This document shows positions 14,454 through 22,712 of a stretch of DNA of 31,692 nucleotides, piece by piece. Source of the DNA: Actinomycetes bacterium. Lineage in GTDB: Bacteria; Actinomycetota; Actinomycetes; Actinomycetales; Actinomycetaceae. The first letter of the stretch is position 1. Each line of letters starts with the position of its first letter. Position numbers and translations under genes: made by a program. The notes below the pieces were generated by a model. That model was not told where the DNA came from. It was given only the letters and a program-made list of their open reading frames with translations, and made no database searches. The stretch is from assembly GCA_023387755.1 (NCBI GenBank), contig JAEWHO010000051.1:1-31692 (forward strand). The letters run 5' to 3'.

Positions 14454-15956
14454 ATGATGGACCAGCGTTTCCCAGACCCCCACAAGAATGCGCTTACTTC
14501 GCCCGACGGGACCTCTGCGCACAATCGGTGGGCACGACCATCATCAACAGACCCGGCCGCCGCTTCCCCTGGGGACCCTGCCGTCGGCGCCGATCCCGCT
14601 GCTTCATCTGGGGCAGCACATCCGGTGCAACCGTCTCCGTTCGCGGCACCTGTACAAGAACCGTTGGCTGAGCCTGCCGTCCAGGCCTCCGGTCACTTCG
14701 AGTCCGGCCAATCGATAGGATCCGGCCCGTTTGAGCCCCGCCAGCCTGTGGGATCGGCTCAGGCTGTGGGATCGGCTCAGCCCGTCGGATTTCCTCGCTC
14801 CCTTGAACCGGCTCCTGCAAAGGGCACGTCTGCACAGGTGCTGCGTGTGCCTGAATCAGATCCTGCCCCTGCGTACCGTCGCAAGGAGCGGCGAGCGGTA
14901 TGGGTACTGCTTCTGATTATTGCGCTACTGGCTGGTCTCATTGGGGGCGTGGCGATTGACCGTGTCTTTTTGGCCAAGGGGAAAATGACGGTTTCTCCAG
15001 CCCCAACGATTCCCGGAATTGGGCAAAGCGACGTTGGTATTGTCGCCTCTAGCGCTCTCCAATCGACTGTGTACATTCAGGCCCGGTCAGAGACAGCAGG
15101 TAATGACGGTACTGGCGTTGTTTATTCGGGTGATGGCATTATCATCACAAATGCACACGTGATTATGGCAGGGGCTGAACCGGCGTCCTCGATTACTGTC
15201 GTCTTGCCGGACGGACAGTCTCGAGAAGCGGTCGTCGTTGGCTATACCCGCCAATATGATCTTGCCGTATTGCGCATCAACGCCAGCGACCTCACTGCAA
15301 TGCCGCTGGCGGAGGATAATTCAGCGAAGGTGGGAGACTCTGTTGTGGCCGTTGGGGCTCCCCTGGGATTAACCGGCACCGTAACCACGGGGATCGTTTC
15401 CGCACTTGAACGCCCGGTTCGGGCGGGCACAGCCACAGAATCGTCCTACATTAATGCCCTCCAAACCGATGCTGCGATTAATCCGGGTAACTCCGGAGGA
15501 CCGCTAGTGAATATGGAAGGTGAACTAGTCGGTATTAATTCAGCTATTAAACAGCCGTATAACTCTAATGGCCAGGCGGTGGGACCGGTCGGTCTTGGTT
15601 TTGCCATTCCAGTTGGCCAGGTGAAATATACCGTGGAAGAAATTCTGCAGCAGGGTTACGCCACCTATCCAGTGATGGGGATCTTGCTCGATGCTCAGGA
15701 TGCGTCCGAGGGCGCGCTCATTACCTCCTCAGATGACGCCACTCCGGCTGTAACGCCGGGCGGGCCGGCCGACTTGGCAGGCCTGAAAGAGGGGGACCTT
15801 ATTGTGGCTGTCAATGGTAAACCGATTCGTTCGGTTACGGAGTTTGTCGTCTACCTGGGATCTCTGAAACCGGGGGAGACGGTGGATATCGAGGTTGAGC
15901 GGGAGGGAGAGACTATCTCTGCCACGCTGACGCTCAGCTCTCGCCGCGCGAATTAG
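14454..15956 (+). CDS. htrA: HtrA/DegP-like membrane-anchored serine protease with PDZ domain
   Basis: A 500-residue protease from ATG 14454 (GAGGAAAG at 14439-14446 upstream); ATG 14412 with its own GGAG is an alternative adding 14 residues. Layout: a disordered Ala/Pro/Ser-rich cytoplasmic N-terminus (1-145) with a short tandem repeat, one transmembrane segment (about 148-172, after RRKERR), a trypsin-like domain (about 195-400) and a PDZ domain (about 405-492). The catalytic triad is complete: H235 in TNAHV, D269 in YDLAVL, S347 in GNSGGP. It should act outside the membrane on misfolded or envelope proteins. In mycobacteria htrA follows sigE-rseA; neither is next to it here. Its TAG overlaps the convergent tatB stop by 4 bases. 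Confidence 0.92.
   Translation: MMDQRFPDPHKNALTSPDGTSAHNRWARPSSTDPAAASPGDPAVGADPAASSGAAHPVQPSPFAAPVQEPLAEPAVQASGHFESGQSIGSGPFEPRQPVGSAQAVGSAQPVGFPRSLEPAPAKGTSAQVLRVPESDPAPAYRRKERRAVWVLLLIIALLAGLIGGVAIDRVFLAKGKMTVSPAPTIPGIGQSDVGIVASSALQSTVYIQARSETAGNDGTGVVYSGDGIIITNAHVIMAGAEPASSITVVLPDGQSREAVVVGYTRQYDLAVLRINASDLTAMPLAEDNSAKVGDSVVAVGAPLGLTGTVTTGIVSALERPVRAGTATESSYINALQTDAAINPGNSGGPLVNMEGELVGINSAIKQPYNSNGQAVGPVGLGFAIPVGQVKYTVEEILQQGYATYPVMGILLDAQDASEGALITSSDDATPAVTPGGPADLAGLKEGDLIVAVNGKPIRSVTEFVVYLGSLKPGETVDIEVEREGETISATLTLSSRRAN
14745..14780 (+). repeat. Two tandem 18-bp repeats in the htrA 5' coding region
   Basis: CTGTGGGATCGGCTCAG occurs twice head to tail (14745-14762 and 14763-14780 as 18-bp units, one difference). 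It encodes the repeating PVGSAQ / AVGSAQ in the disordered N-terminal region and is a likely slippage site. Confidence 0.75.
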
Positions 15957-16435
15957 GTGGCCTCAGTGTCGAAGGGGGAGGGACTGCCGGGCTGAAACTG
16001 GTAGGGATTCGGACGGCTTTCAACAACACCGGAAATCTGGCCGCCATAGGCGGCGTTTACCGCGCCGCTCCCGGTCAGCATCCCGCCTGCAACTGCGGAA
16101 CCAACTGCTCCCGCCCCTACAACGCTACCTGCAGCCGGCGTGCCCATAGGGGCAGGGCTTGGGGCTGCCGGTGTGTCCACGGGGGCGTCATCGCGCAGCG
16201 CGTCCCGAACAATTCGCCGGGGATCGTATTGGCGCGGATCCAGGGAGCGCAGGTCTAGATCCTGCAGGTCGGGGCCGAGTTCCTCTTTGAGGCGCTTCTT
16301 CGCATCGAGCGTCATGACCTTGGCCTGGCGCACGAACCGCCCCAGCTGGGCAGCGGCCTGCGGCATTTTCTCGGGCCCTACCACGATCAGGATAAGAACG
16401 ATGATGACCATTAGCTCGGTCGCGCTAAACGGCAC
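15953..16435 (-). CDS. tatB: Sec-independent translocase component TatB
   Basis: A 160-residue TatA/TatB-family protein. The N-terminal membrane helix (LMVIIVLILIVVGPEKMP, residues 8-25) with its helix-breaking GPEK and the following amphipathic helix (LGRFVRQAKVMTLDAKKRLKEE, given in part) are diagnostic; the length and the acidic, Asp/Arg/Pro-rich tail fit TatB rather than TatA. It works with TatC in exporting folded proteins. The GTG start (16435) follows AAGGAG (16451-16446) by 10 bases, and two ATGs in between open a 6-codon ORF overlapping the start, which may modulate initiation. It converges on htrA with overlapping stop codons. The M. tuberculosis neighbour pair htrA-tatB is similar but co-directional as I recall. 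Confidence 0.9.
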   Translation of the reverse strand: MPFSATELMVIIVLILIVVGPEKMPQAAAQLGRFVRQAKVMTLDAKKRLKEELGPDLQDLDLRSLDPRQYDPRRIVRDALRDDAPVDTPAAPSPAPMGTPAAGSVVGAGAVGSAVAGGMLTGSGAVNAAYGGQISGVVESRPNPYQFQPGSPSPFDTEAT

Positions 16436-16571
16436 GGGTCATCATCTCCTTCCTGTTGGATGCTGTTCCCACTCTACTGAGTTTTGGAGGCGGTAGGCGA
16501 TTTGTCTCCGATAGGCGCAGATGCGTTACAGCCCACATACGGAACACGGGGCGGCGCAGCAACCCGCCGCG

Positions 16572-17702
16572 CTACTGCGGGGTGAGTCCCAGGGAACGGC
16601 CAGCTAACCCCCGAGCGCGGTGCCCGAGTTGACGGGCCAGATCCTGTAAGGCTTTGCCAGCCGCACACCTTGGATCCCCAACTGCCACCGGCACCCCGGA
16701 ATCTCCGCCTTCCCGCAGGCGCGGCTCGAGCGGAATCTGGGCGGACAGCGGCACTTGGTACCCAAGCAGATCACTTAGCCGCTGGGCTACCTGTTGCCCG
16801 CCGCCACTACCGAATATCTCCAAACGGCTGCCGTCCGCCTGTTCTAGCCAGGACATATTCTCCACGACCCCTACGACGTGTTGGCGGGTCTGGCCGGCAA
16901 TCGAGCCCGCTCGCTCGGCAACTTCGGCAGCCGCAAGCTGCGGCGTGGTGATGACGAGTATCTCTGCGTTGGGCAGGAGCTGACCAACTGAGATTGCGAC
17001 GTCGCCGGTACCCGGAGGCAGATCCAGCAAGAGTACGTCCAGATCACCCCAATAGACGTCCGCTAAGAACTGGTTGACGGCGCGATGCAACATCGGGCCG
17101 CGCCATACCACTGGCGTATTATCCGGCACGAACATGCCGATCGAGATCACTTTCACGCCGTGCGCAACCGGGGGCACGATCATATCGTCGATCTTGGTGG
17201 GCGGGTGTTCCACTCCCAGCATGCGGGGGATCGAGAAGCCGTAAATATCGGCGTCGACGACGCCCACTTTCAATCCCTGGGCGGCCATCGCGGCGGCCAG
17301 GTTAGCGGTGACGGAGGATTTGCCTACCCCGCCCTTGCCAGAGGTGACCGCGTAGACGCGGGTGAGATTGCCCGGTTTGGTGAAGGGAACCTCGCGCTCG
17401 GCTACGCCGCCACGCAGTTTCTCCCGCAGTGCCTGCTTTTGCTCCTCATTCATCGCCCCCATCTCGACGCAGCACTGGGTGACGCCGGGCAGTGCGAGCA
17501 CTCGCTCCTTGACGCTGGCTTCGATCGTGGATTTCAGCGGACAGCCGGGTGTGGTGAGATCGATCCCGACGACAACCTCCCCGCGCTCAGAAATATCAAT
17601 GGAGCGCACCATCCCTAGGTCAGTGATGGGACGGCGGATTTCGGGATCGAGGACTTTCGCGAGTTGGTCGTGAACAGTCTCAGTGGTCGGCACAGCAGTC
17701 AT
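16572..17702 (-). CDS. mrp: Mrp/ApbC-family Fe-S cluster carrier ATPase
   Basis: A 376-residue P-loop ATPase with an N-terminal MIP18/DUF59 domain (about 8-90, DPEIRRPITDLGMV and TTPGCPLKS) and a ParA/Mrp domain with the deviant Walker A SGKGGVGKSS at 121-130 and LLLDLPPGTGD downstream. Family members carry and transfer iron-sulfur clusters through a CxxC that bridges a dimer. Here the region after ENMSW reads LEQADGSRLEIFG with no cysteine, as I recall for mycobacterial Mrp, so classical CxxC-bridged cluster binding is unlikely. The end GLAGRSLGL also matches mycobacterial Mrp. A -10 TAGCAT six bases before the ATG suggests a leaderless transcript of its own, although the DUF1003 gene ends only 29 bases upstream. 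Confidence 0.9.
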   Translation of the reverse strand: MTAVPTTETVHDQLAKVLDPEIRRPITDLGMVRSIDISERGEVVVGIDLTTPGCPLKSTIEASVKERVLALPGVTQCCVEMGAMNEEQKQALREKLRGGVAEREVPFTKPGNLTRVYAVTSGKGGVGKSSVTANLAAAMAAQGLKVGVVDADIYGFSIPRMLGVEHPPTKIDDMIVPPVAHGVKVISIGMFVPDNTPVVWRGPMLHRAVNQFLADVYWGDLDVLLLDLPPGTGDVAISVGQLLPNAEILVITTPQLAAAEVAERAGSIAGQTRQHVVGVVENMSWLEQADGSRLEIFGSGGGQQVAQRLSDLLGYQVPLSAQIPLEPRLREGGDSGVPVAVGDPRCAAGKALQDLARQLGHRARGLAGRSLGLTPQ

Positions 17703-17708
17703 AGTTCC

Positions 17709-17714
17709 ATGCTA
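17709..17714 (-). promoter_or_regulatory. -10 element for leaderless mrp transcript
   Basis: The minus strand reads TAGCAT, six bases, then the mrp ATG at 17702. This TANNNT-N6-ATG spacing puts the predicted start point on the A of the start codon, and no Shine-Dalgarno is present. No convincing -35 is seen. Confidence 0.5.
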
Positions 17715-17731
17715 CGCATAAAACAATCCAA

Positions 17732-18253
17732 CTAAGTATTGGCGTGAGGGGAGCCACTTTCGCCGTCCTGGGAGTCGTCATCCTCGGCTGCGAGTTCCGC
17801 CAGCAGATCGCGTAATTCAGAGCGTAAGTAGTCACGGGTGACGACGTCGCCCATCGCCAGGCGCAATGCCGCCAGCTCGCGGGCAATAAACTCGGTGTCA
17901 GCAAGGTTACGTTCCGCGCGTTGGCGATCCTGTTCCGCGGTGACGCGGTCGCGGTCATCCTGCCGGTTTTGGGCCAACAAAATCAGTGGGGCAGCATAGG
18001 AGGCCTGCAGGGAGAGCATCAGCGTCAGGGTGGTGAAACCGAGTTCGACCTTGTCAAAGCGCAGCGCAGCCGGGCCCCAGGTGTTCCATGCCAACCAGCC
18101 GAATACGAATACGGACAGCCATACTAAGAACTGCGGGGTGCCGGTAAAACGCGCAATCGCCTCTGCCACGCGGCCAACCCCTTCGGATTCAAGGTCCACC
18201 CGGGGCATCCAGTGGCGGCGGGAGGTGAGCGGGGTGTCGAGTCGTTCAGCCAT
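17732..18253 (-). CDS. DUF1003 membrane protein
   Basis: A 173-residue protein with two membrane spans (FLVWLSVFVFGWLAWN and LGFTTLTLMLSLQASYAAPLI, given in part) joined by a short loop with the DUF1003 pattern ending LLAQNRQDDRDR. A helical, Arg/Glu-rich and then acidic C-terminus (coiled-coil-like, about 105-165) follows. The function of DUF1003 is not known. The start is ATG 18253, inside the end of the MgtE_N/CBS gene (8-base overlap), not the longer upstream frame. This tight coupling suggests the two proteins are made in a fixed ratio and may form a membrane complex. Confidence 0.85.
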   Translation of the reverse strand: MAERLDTPLTSRRHWMPRVDLESEGVGRVAEAIARFTGTPQFLVWLSVFVFGWLAWNTWGPAALRFDKVELGFTTLTLMLSLQASYAAPLILLAQNRQDDRDRVTAEQDRQRAERNLADTEFIARELAALRLAMGDVVTRDYLRSELRDLLAELAAEDDDSQDGESGSPHANT

Positions 18254-19529
18254 CAGCAAACCGGTCCATTTCGTCGTCGGTGACCTCTTCGTCGGCCTCG
18301 CGCCAGTCCTCAGGCAAGAGGTGATCGAGGACGTCGTCCACAGAAACCGCGCCGAGCAGATGCATGTCATCATCCACCACGGGCATGACGGTGAGGTTAT
18401 AGGTGGCCAACAGGCGGGTGATAGTACCGATACCCGCATTGACGTCTAGCGGTTCAACAGAGGTATCCATAATAGTCCCTACCAGCGCGTGAGGTGGCTC
18501 GCGCAGGGCCCGCTGAATATGGACCACCCCCAAGAACTTGCCGGTGGGCACTTCCAAAGGAGGGCGCACCACATACGCCATTGCTGCGAGTGCGGGAGGC
18601 ACATCCTCGCGGCGCACATGGGCTAACAGAGCGGCCACGGTTGCATCCGGGGGCAGGATCACCGGTTCTGTCGTCATCAGACCGCCAGCGGTATTCTCCT
18701 CATAGGCCAACAGGCGGCGCACATCGGCGGCTTCATCAGGCTCCATTAAGCCGAGCAGTTCAGTGGCCATGGACTCGGGCAATTCAGAGACGAGGTCGGC
18801 GGCGTCGTCGGGCTGCATAACGTCCAAAACGTCGGCGGCGCGACGGCGCGGGAGGGCTTGCACGATCCCCACGCGGTCTTCCTCACCCAGCTCCTCGAGG
18901 ACGTCAGCGAGCTGTTCATCATCCATCTCGACGGCAACCTCATAGCGGCGCTCGCGGGGAAGATCGTGCAGCAAATCCGCGATATCGGCCGGTTTAAGTT
19001 CAGCAAATGAGGCGATCAGGCCAGCGGCGCTTTGGCGGGCGAGCTGATCCTCTAATCCGGTGATCTCGCTGGTGCGGACCATGAGAGATTCGCCGCGACG
19101 GAAGATTCCGCTGCCCGCCCGCCGGTTGACGTACAGCTCGGTTAGGAGCCAATCCTGGTTGCGCTGCAATTCCATAGCGATATCTCGCACCACCGCCTGG
19201 CCCGAGCCGTCGCGCAGCGTCACCGTGCGCTCTATCAGTTCTGCATTAACTAGGGTTTCGGTCTTCTTCAGTTCAAAACGGCGAATATTGACCAGGCCCG
19301 TAGTGATAACCGCGCCGGGGGCAATCGAGGTGATGCGCGTGATGGGGACGAAGACGCGCCGTCGCCCAGGTACTTCCACCACCAGCCCGACGACGCGGGG
19401 CAGTGACCCGGCTTGGAAGAGAACAACGACGTCGTGCACTCGGCCGACGGTATCTCCCAGCGGGTCAAAAACGGAGGTCCCGACCAGGCGGGCGACAAAA
19501 ACACGTTGATGGCCGGAAGAGGAGTACAT
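18246..19529 (-). CDS. Soluble MgtE N-terminal/CBS-domain protein
   Basis: A 427-residue cytoplasmic protein. An N-terminal PRC-barrel-like beta region (about 1-120, VGTSVFDPLGDTVGRVHDVV and similar) precedes an MgtE N-terminal helical domain with repeated L-x-D-L/V-L-x-E-L patterns and the hallmark YEENTAGGLMT, then a CBS pair ending VMPVVDDDMHLLGAVSVDDVLDHLLPED (given in part). The MgtE channel domain is absent: there is no transmembrane segment after the CBS pair. Such proteins could sense magnesium or nucleotides and act on a partner, the obvious one being the overlapping DUF1003 gene. The start ATG 19529 has GGAGG six bases upstream. M. tuberculosis Rv1232c is the counterpart I recall. 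Its ligand and partner are unproven. Confidence 0.85.
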   Translation of the reverse strand: MYSSSGHQRVFVARLVGTSVFDPLGDTVGRVHDVVVLFQAGSLPRVVGLVVEVPGRRRVFVPITRITSIAPGAVITTGLVNIRRFELKKTETLVNAELIERTVTLRDGSGQAVVRDIAMELQRNQDWLLTELYVNRRAGSGIFRRGESLMVRTSEITGLEDQLARQSAAGLIASFAELKPADIADLLHDLPRERRYEVAVEMDDEQLADVLEELGEEDRVGIVQALPRRRAADVLDVMQPDDAADLVSELPESMATELLGLMEPDEAADVRRLLAYEENTAGGLMTTEPVILPPDATVAALLAHVRREDVPPALAAMAYVVRPPLEVPTGKFLGVVHIQRALREPPHALVGTIMDTSVEPLDVNAGIGTITRLLATYNLTVMPVVDDDMHLLGAVSVDDVLDHLLPEDWREADEEVTDDEMDRFADG

Positions 19530-19565
19530 GGTCACCCTCCCAGGCTACGGCATTGGGCCCACACA

Positions 19566-19599
19566 TGTGCCCGCTGCTCACGGTGAGACAGCGGGCACA
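19566..19599 (-). terminator. Hairpin after the aminopeptidase P gene
   Basis: TGTGCCCGCTG (19566-19576) pairs perfectly with 19589-19599, and CTCA/TGAG extends the stem inside the loop with one bulge. It lies between the aminopeptidase stop (19643) and the start of the MgtE_N/CBS gene, both on the minus strand, so it likely separates the two transcripts; no T-run follows. Confidence 0.6.
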
Positions 19600-19642
19600 A
19601 CGGGCGGGGCACAGCCCCTAGGGGGCGAAAACTACAGCGCGA

Positions 19643-21160
19643 TTAGGATCCCAGAATCTGGGCCATCCAGGCTTCCACATCGGCGACGGTACGCGGGATA
19701 TCCTCCGAGATCCGCACCGCCCGGTAATCGTCGGTGACGATAATGTCATCCTCGATACGCACCCCAATACCGCGGTATTCCTCGGGGACGAGGAGGTCAT
19801 CGGCGTGGAAGTACAGGCCGGGCTCGATGGTGTAGCACATGCCCGGTTCTAGCTCGGCGTCCAGGTACATTTCGCGGCGGGCCTGTGCACAGTCGTGCAC
19901 GTCTAAGCCCAGATGGTGGCTGGTGCCGTGAACCATCCACCGGCGATGAAGCTGCGAATCAGGTTGCAAGGATTCTTCTGCACTGATCGGCAAAATCCCC
20001 ATATCTTCCAGCTCGTGTGCAATGACTACCATGGCGGCCGCATGAATATCGCGGAATTTCACGCCTTTACCGTGGCTGGCTTCCAGAGCCGCCTCACAGG
20101 CCTTCAGAACGGCCTCGTAGACGCGGCGCTGCGGCTCGCTAAAGGTGCCAGACACCGGGAGGGTGCGGGTGATATCGGCGGTATAAAGCGAATCGATCTC
20201 GATACCGGCATCGATCAACACCAGATCACCTTCACGCACCTGCCCGTTATTGCGGGTCCAGTGCAGCGTGTTGGCGTGGTTACCGGCGGCGGCAATCGTG
20301 TCATATCCGACGGCGTTGCCCTCCTCACGCGCCTTCGCGCCAAACACGCCCTCCAGTACCCGCTCGCCGCGATGGTGCTCGACCGCGCGAGGTAGGGAAC
20401 GGATCATATCTTCAAAGCCGGCAGCGGTCGCCTCCACAGCCAGGCGCATCTGCTCAATCTCCCAGGCATCCTTACACAACCGCAATTCGCTCAGCCGCTC
20501 AGCCAGCGCATTATCGAGTTCACTGCAATCGGATTGCCCCGCGTTCTGGCGGATCTGTTCCACCATGGCGCTGACCTGTTCACTGGCCTGCGGGACGACG
20601 CGCAGCTGCACCTGCCCGGCGTCTTTAGCTAGCGCATCGGCTAACTGGTCAATATGTTCGGTGCGAATACCGGTAGCTGCGTGCATATATTCCAAGGTCG
20701 GCCGCGCCCCCACCCAGAATTCGCCGTAGCGGGAGTCGGCAAAGAATTCCTCCGTATCACGTGAGGCACACGGGTGGAAGTACAGGACGGCCTCGTGGCC
20801 ACCGCCGTCTTGCGGGTGTAAGACGAGGACGGCGTCGGGCTCAAAATCGGTGCCGGTACCACACATGTGGGCGAAAGCCGAATGGGGGCGGAAGGGATAA
20901 TCGCAGTCATTGGATCGCACCTGCAGGCCGCCTGCGGGCAGGACCAGGCGGTCACCGGGGAAGGCTTCGGAGAGGCGCTCGCGGCGGGAAGCAGCGTAAG
21001 GGGCAGACTCATACGGCTCCGGTAACGCGGCCTCGCGCGGGGCCCAGTTAGAGGAGATGAAATCCCTAAAAGCCTGGCCGCTGGGGCGTTGGGAACGGTT
21101 AGAACCGCGGTCCGCGAGGGACTGCTCGGTGGGTGTGTTGTCGCTCATGGCATCTATCAT
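19643..21160 (-). CDS. pepP: Xaa-Pro aminopeptidase (aminopeptidase P)
   Basis: A 505-residue M24 metallopeptidase that removes N-terminal residues preceding proline. An AMP_N domain (about 45-190) precedes the pita-bread catalytic domain (about 235-490). The five dimetal ligands can be placed: D317 in LIDAG, D329 in ADITRT, H415 in HGTSHHLG, E446 in TIEPG and E470 in RIEDD. It is cytoplasmic, as no signal peptide is seen. Two starts are possible, ATG 21160 and ATG 21148; an AGG six bases before the first favours it slightly. It is divergent from the PHP gene with only 25 bases between the start codons. Confidence 0.93.
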   Translation of the reverse strand: MIDAMSDNTPTEQSLADRGSNRSQRPSGQAFRDFISSNWAPREAALPEPYESAPYAASRRERLSEAFPGDRLVLPAGGLQVRSNDCDYPFRPHSAFAHMCGTGTDFEPDAVLVLHPQDGGGHEAVLYFHPCASRDTEEFFADSRYGEFWVGARPTLEYMHAATGIRTEHIDQLADALAKDAGQVQLRVVPQASEQVSAMVEQIRQNAGQSDCSELDNALAERLSELRLCKDAWEIEQMRLAVEATAAGFEDMIRSLPRAVEHHRGERVLEGVFGAKAREEGNAVGYDTIAAAGNHANTLHWTRNNGQVREGDLVLIDAGIEIDSLYTADITRTLPVSGTFSEPQRRVYEAVLKACEAALEASHGKGVKFRDIHAAAMVVIAHELEDMGILPISAEESLQPDSQLHRRWMVHGTSHHLGLDVHDCAQARREMYLDAELEPGMCYTIEPGLYFHADDLLVPEEYRGIGVRIEDDIIVTDDYRAVRISEDIPRTVADVEAWMAQILGS

Positions 21161-21185
21161 GCCTTACCTGCCATACTGAATTATT

Positions 21186-22040
21186 GTGAGCCCGCGTATT
21201 GATCCCCATGCCCATACCACCGCCTCCGATGGCACGGATTCGCCTACCGAGCTGCTCGAGCAGGCGGCGCGAGCGGGCTTGGACGTCGTCGGGATCACTG
21301 ATCATGACACCACCGCCGGGTGGGAGGAAGGTGTGGCCGCCGTCGCTAAAACCGGGGTGGCGTTGCTGCGCGGGGTGGAAATTTCTTGTTCTGACGACGG
21401 TATCACCGTCCATCTCTTAGCTTTCCTGCACGAGGCTGGGCACTCGTGCGGCCTAGATGATCTCATGGCGGATTCGCGGGCGCAGCGGATACATCGGGCT
21501 GAAGCGATGACGGATAGGCTAGCCCGAGATTTCCCGATTAGTTTTGCTGACGTTACCGCGCAGGCAGCCGGCGCGCGCACCATCGGGCGACCCCATATTG
21601 CCGATGCACTGGTGGCTGCGGGCGTTGTTCCTGACCGCAGTGCGGCCTTCGCAGAGCTACTCCATCCGGCCTCGCCCTACTATGTGCGCTACCTGGCCCC
21701 CAATCCAGTGGAGGTGACTGAGTTAGTGCGGCAAGCCGGGGGAGTGCCGGTCCTCGCCCACCCGCGGGCCCGCACCCGGCAGCGGCGTTTTATTAGTGAA
21801 AAAACTATCGCTAATATGGCCCGGGCGGGTCTTTTTGCTCTCGAAGTGCAGCACCGCGATCACGACGACGCCAGCCGCGCGGAAGTCCAGCAGATCGCGG
21901 AGAGTCTAGGGCTGTACACCACCGGAGGCAGTGACTATCACGGCACGGGCAAACCGAACCGCCTCGGTGAGAACCTCACCAGTGAACGGGTATTGACGGC
22001 GTTGGAACAGGAGGCGCAGATGCGGGTGATTCGACCGTGA
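21186..22040 (+). CDS. PHP-domain phosphoesterase (TrpH/YciV-like)
   Basis: A 284-residue PHP-domain hydrolase related to the 3',5'-nucleoside bisphosphate phosphatase/RNase AM group. Metal ligands are apparent: H8 and H10 in DPHAHTTASDG, D15, D39-H40 in ITDHDT, E65 in GVEIS, H76, and late histidines in LAHPRAR and GGSDYHG. A helical insertion (about 90-160) follows the first part, as in YciV. It probably acts on small nucleotide or RNA-end phosphates. The GTG start has no Shine-Dalgarno; TACTGA lies six bases upstream and might be a -10 for a leaderless mRNA. Its stop overlaps the MarC-family gene by 4 bases (GTGA), forming a two-gene operon. Confidence 0.88.
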   Translation: MSPRIDPHAHTTASDGTDSPTELLEQAARAGLDVVGITDHDTTAGWEEGVAAVAKTGVALLRGVEISCSDDGITVHLLAFLHEAGHSCGLDDLMADSRAQRIHRAEAMTDRLARDFPISFADVTAQAAGARTIGRPHIADALVAAGVVPDRSAAFAELLHPASPYYVRYLAPNPVEVTELVRQAGGVPVLAHPRARTRQRRFISEKTIANMARAGLFALEVQHRDHDDASRAEVQQIAESLGLYTTGGSDYHGTGKPNRLGENLTSERVLTALEQEAQMRVIRP

Positions 22041-22660
22041 GCAGCTACGTGGATCTCACCCTCCTGGGAACCACGTTCCTTACTCTCTTTGTCATTATGG
22101 ACCCGCCGGGGCTCGTTCCGGTGTATATGGCGCTCACCTCCACCCAAACGAGTAAGCAGCGCCGCCGGGCCGCCCGCCAAGCTACCACCACCAGTTTTGC
22201 GGTCATGCTGGTGTTCACGCTCTTCGGGCAATATATTCTGCAATTCCTGCAAATCTCCCTCCCTTCGCTGCAGGTTTCCGGCGGTTTGCTGCTTCTGCTA
22301 GTAGCCATGGAGCTGCTTACTGGCAAAGATGAGGGGGAGCCGGAAGTAAAAAGCAAAAATAATGTGGCCCTGGTGCCGCTAGCGACCCCGCTCATGGCCG
22401 GGCCTGGCTCGATTGTTGCGATTATGGTGGCGGCGCAACGGTCCGAAGGTACGGTTGCCTCCTGGGTGGCGATCGGTTTAGCGCTCGTAGGTGTGCATAT
22501 CGCCCTGTGGCTCGCGATGCGGTTTGCCGACTTTATTCACCGCGTTCTCGGTGATGACGGTACTCTGCTCGTTACCCGCCTGGCCGGGATGCTCCTCGCT
22601 GCGATCGCCGTGGAGATCATGGCCTCCGGTATTTTCACCTTCATCCAAGAACGGCTCTAG
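22037..22660 (+). CDS. MarC-family (UPF0056) integral membrane protein
   Basis: A 207-residue protein with about six hydrophobic spans, beginning LGTTFLTLFVIMDPPGLVPVY (given in part), the family N-terminus, and containing VALVPLATPLMAGPGSI and a final LLAAIAVEIMASGIFTF. MarC proteins are membrane proteins of uncertain transport function; the old multiple-antibiotic-resistance label was not supported by later work. The GTG start is in the PHP stop codon, so translation is coupled. A strong hairpin terminator follows at 22674-22702. Confidence 0.9.
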   Translation: MSSYVDLTLLGTTFLTLFVIMDPPGLVPVYMALTSTQTSKQRRRAARQATTTSFAVMLVFTLFGQYILQFLQISLPSLQVSGGLLLLLVAMELLTGKDEGEPEVKSKNNVALVPLATPLMAGPGSIVAIMVAAQRSEGTVASWVAIGLALVGVHIALWLAMRFADFIHRVLGDDGTLLVTRLAGMLLAAIAVEIMASGIFTFIQERL

Positions 22661-22673
22661 CTGCCGCACATAT

Positions 22674-22702
22674 AGGCCCCACCCGATCTCCGGGTGGGGC
22701 CT
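22674..22702. terminator. Bidirectional terminator between the MarC and DEAD-box genes
   Basis: AGGCCCCACCCG (22674-22685) pairs perfectly with 22691-22702 around ATCTC. The 12-bp GC stem sits between convergent genes. The plus strand continues GGTTCATC with no true T-run. Confidence 0.75.
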
Positions 22703-22712
22703 GGTTCATCAC

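Noticed and set aside
18254..18439. Longer version of the DUF1003 protein
   Set aside because: The extra 62 residues are an out-of-frame reading of the CBS domain of the upstream gene; ATG 18253 matches the DUF1003 family.
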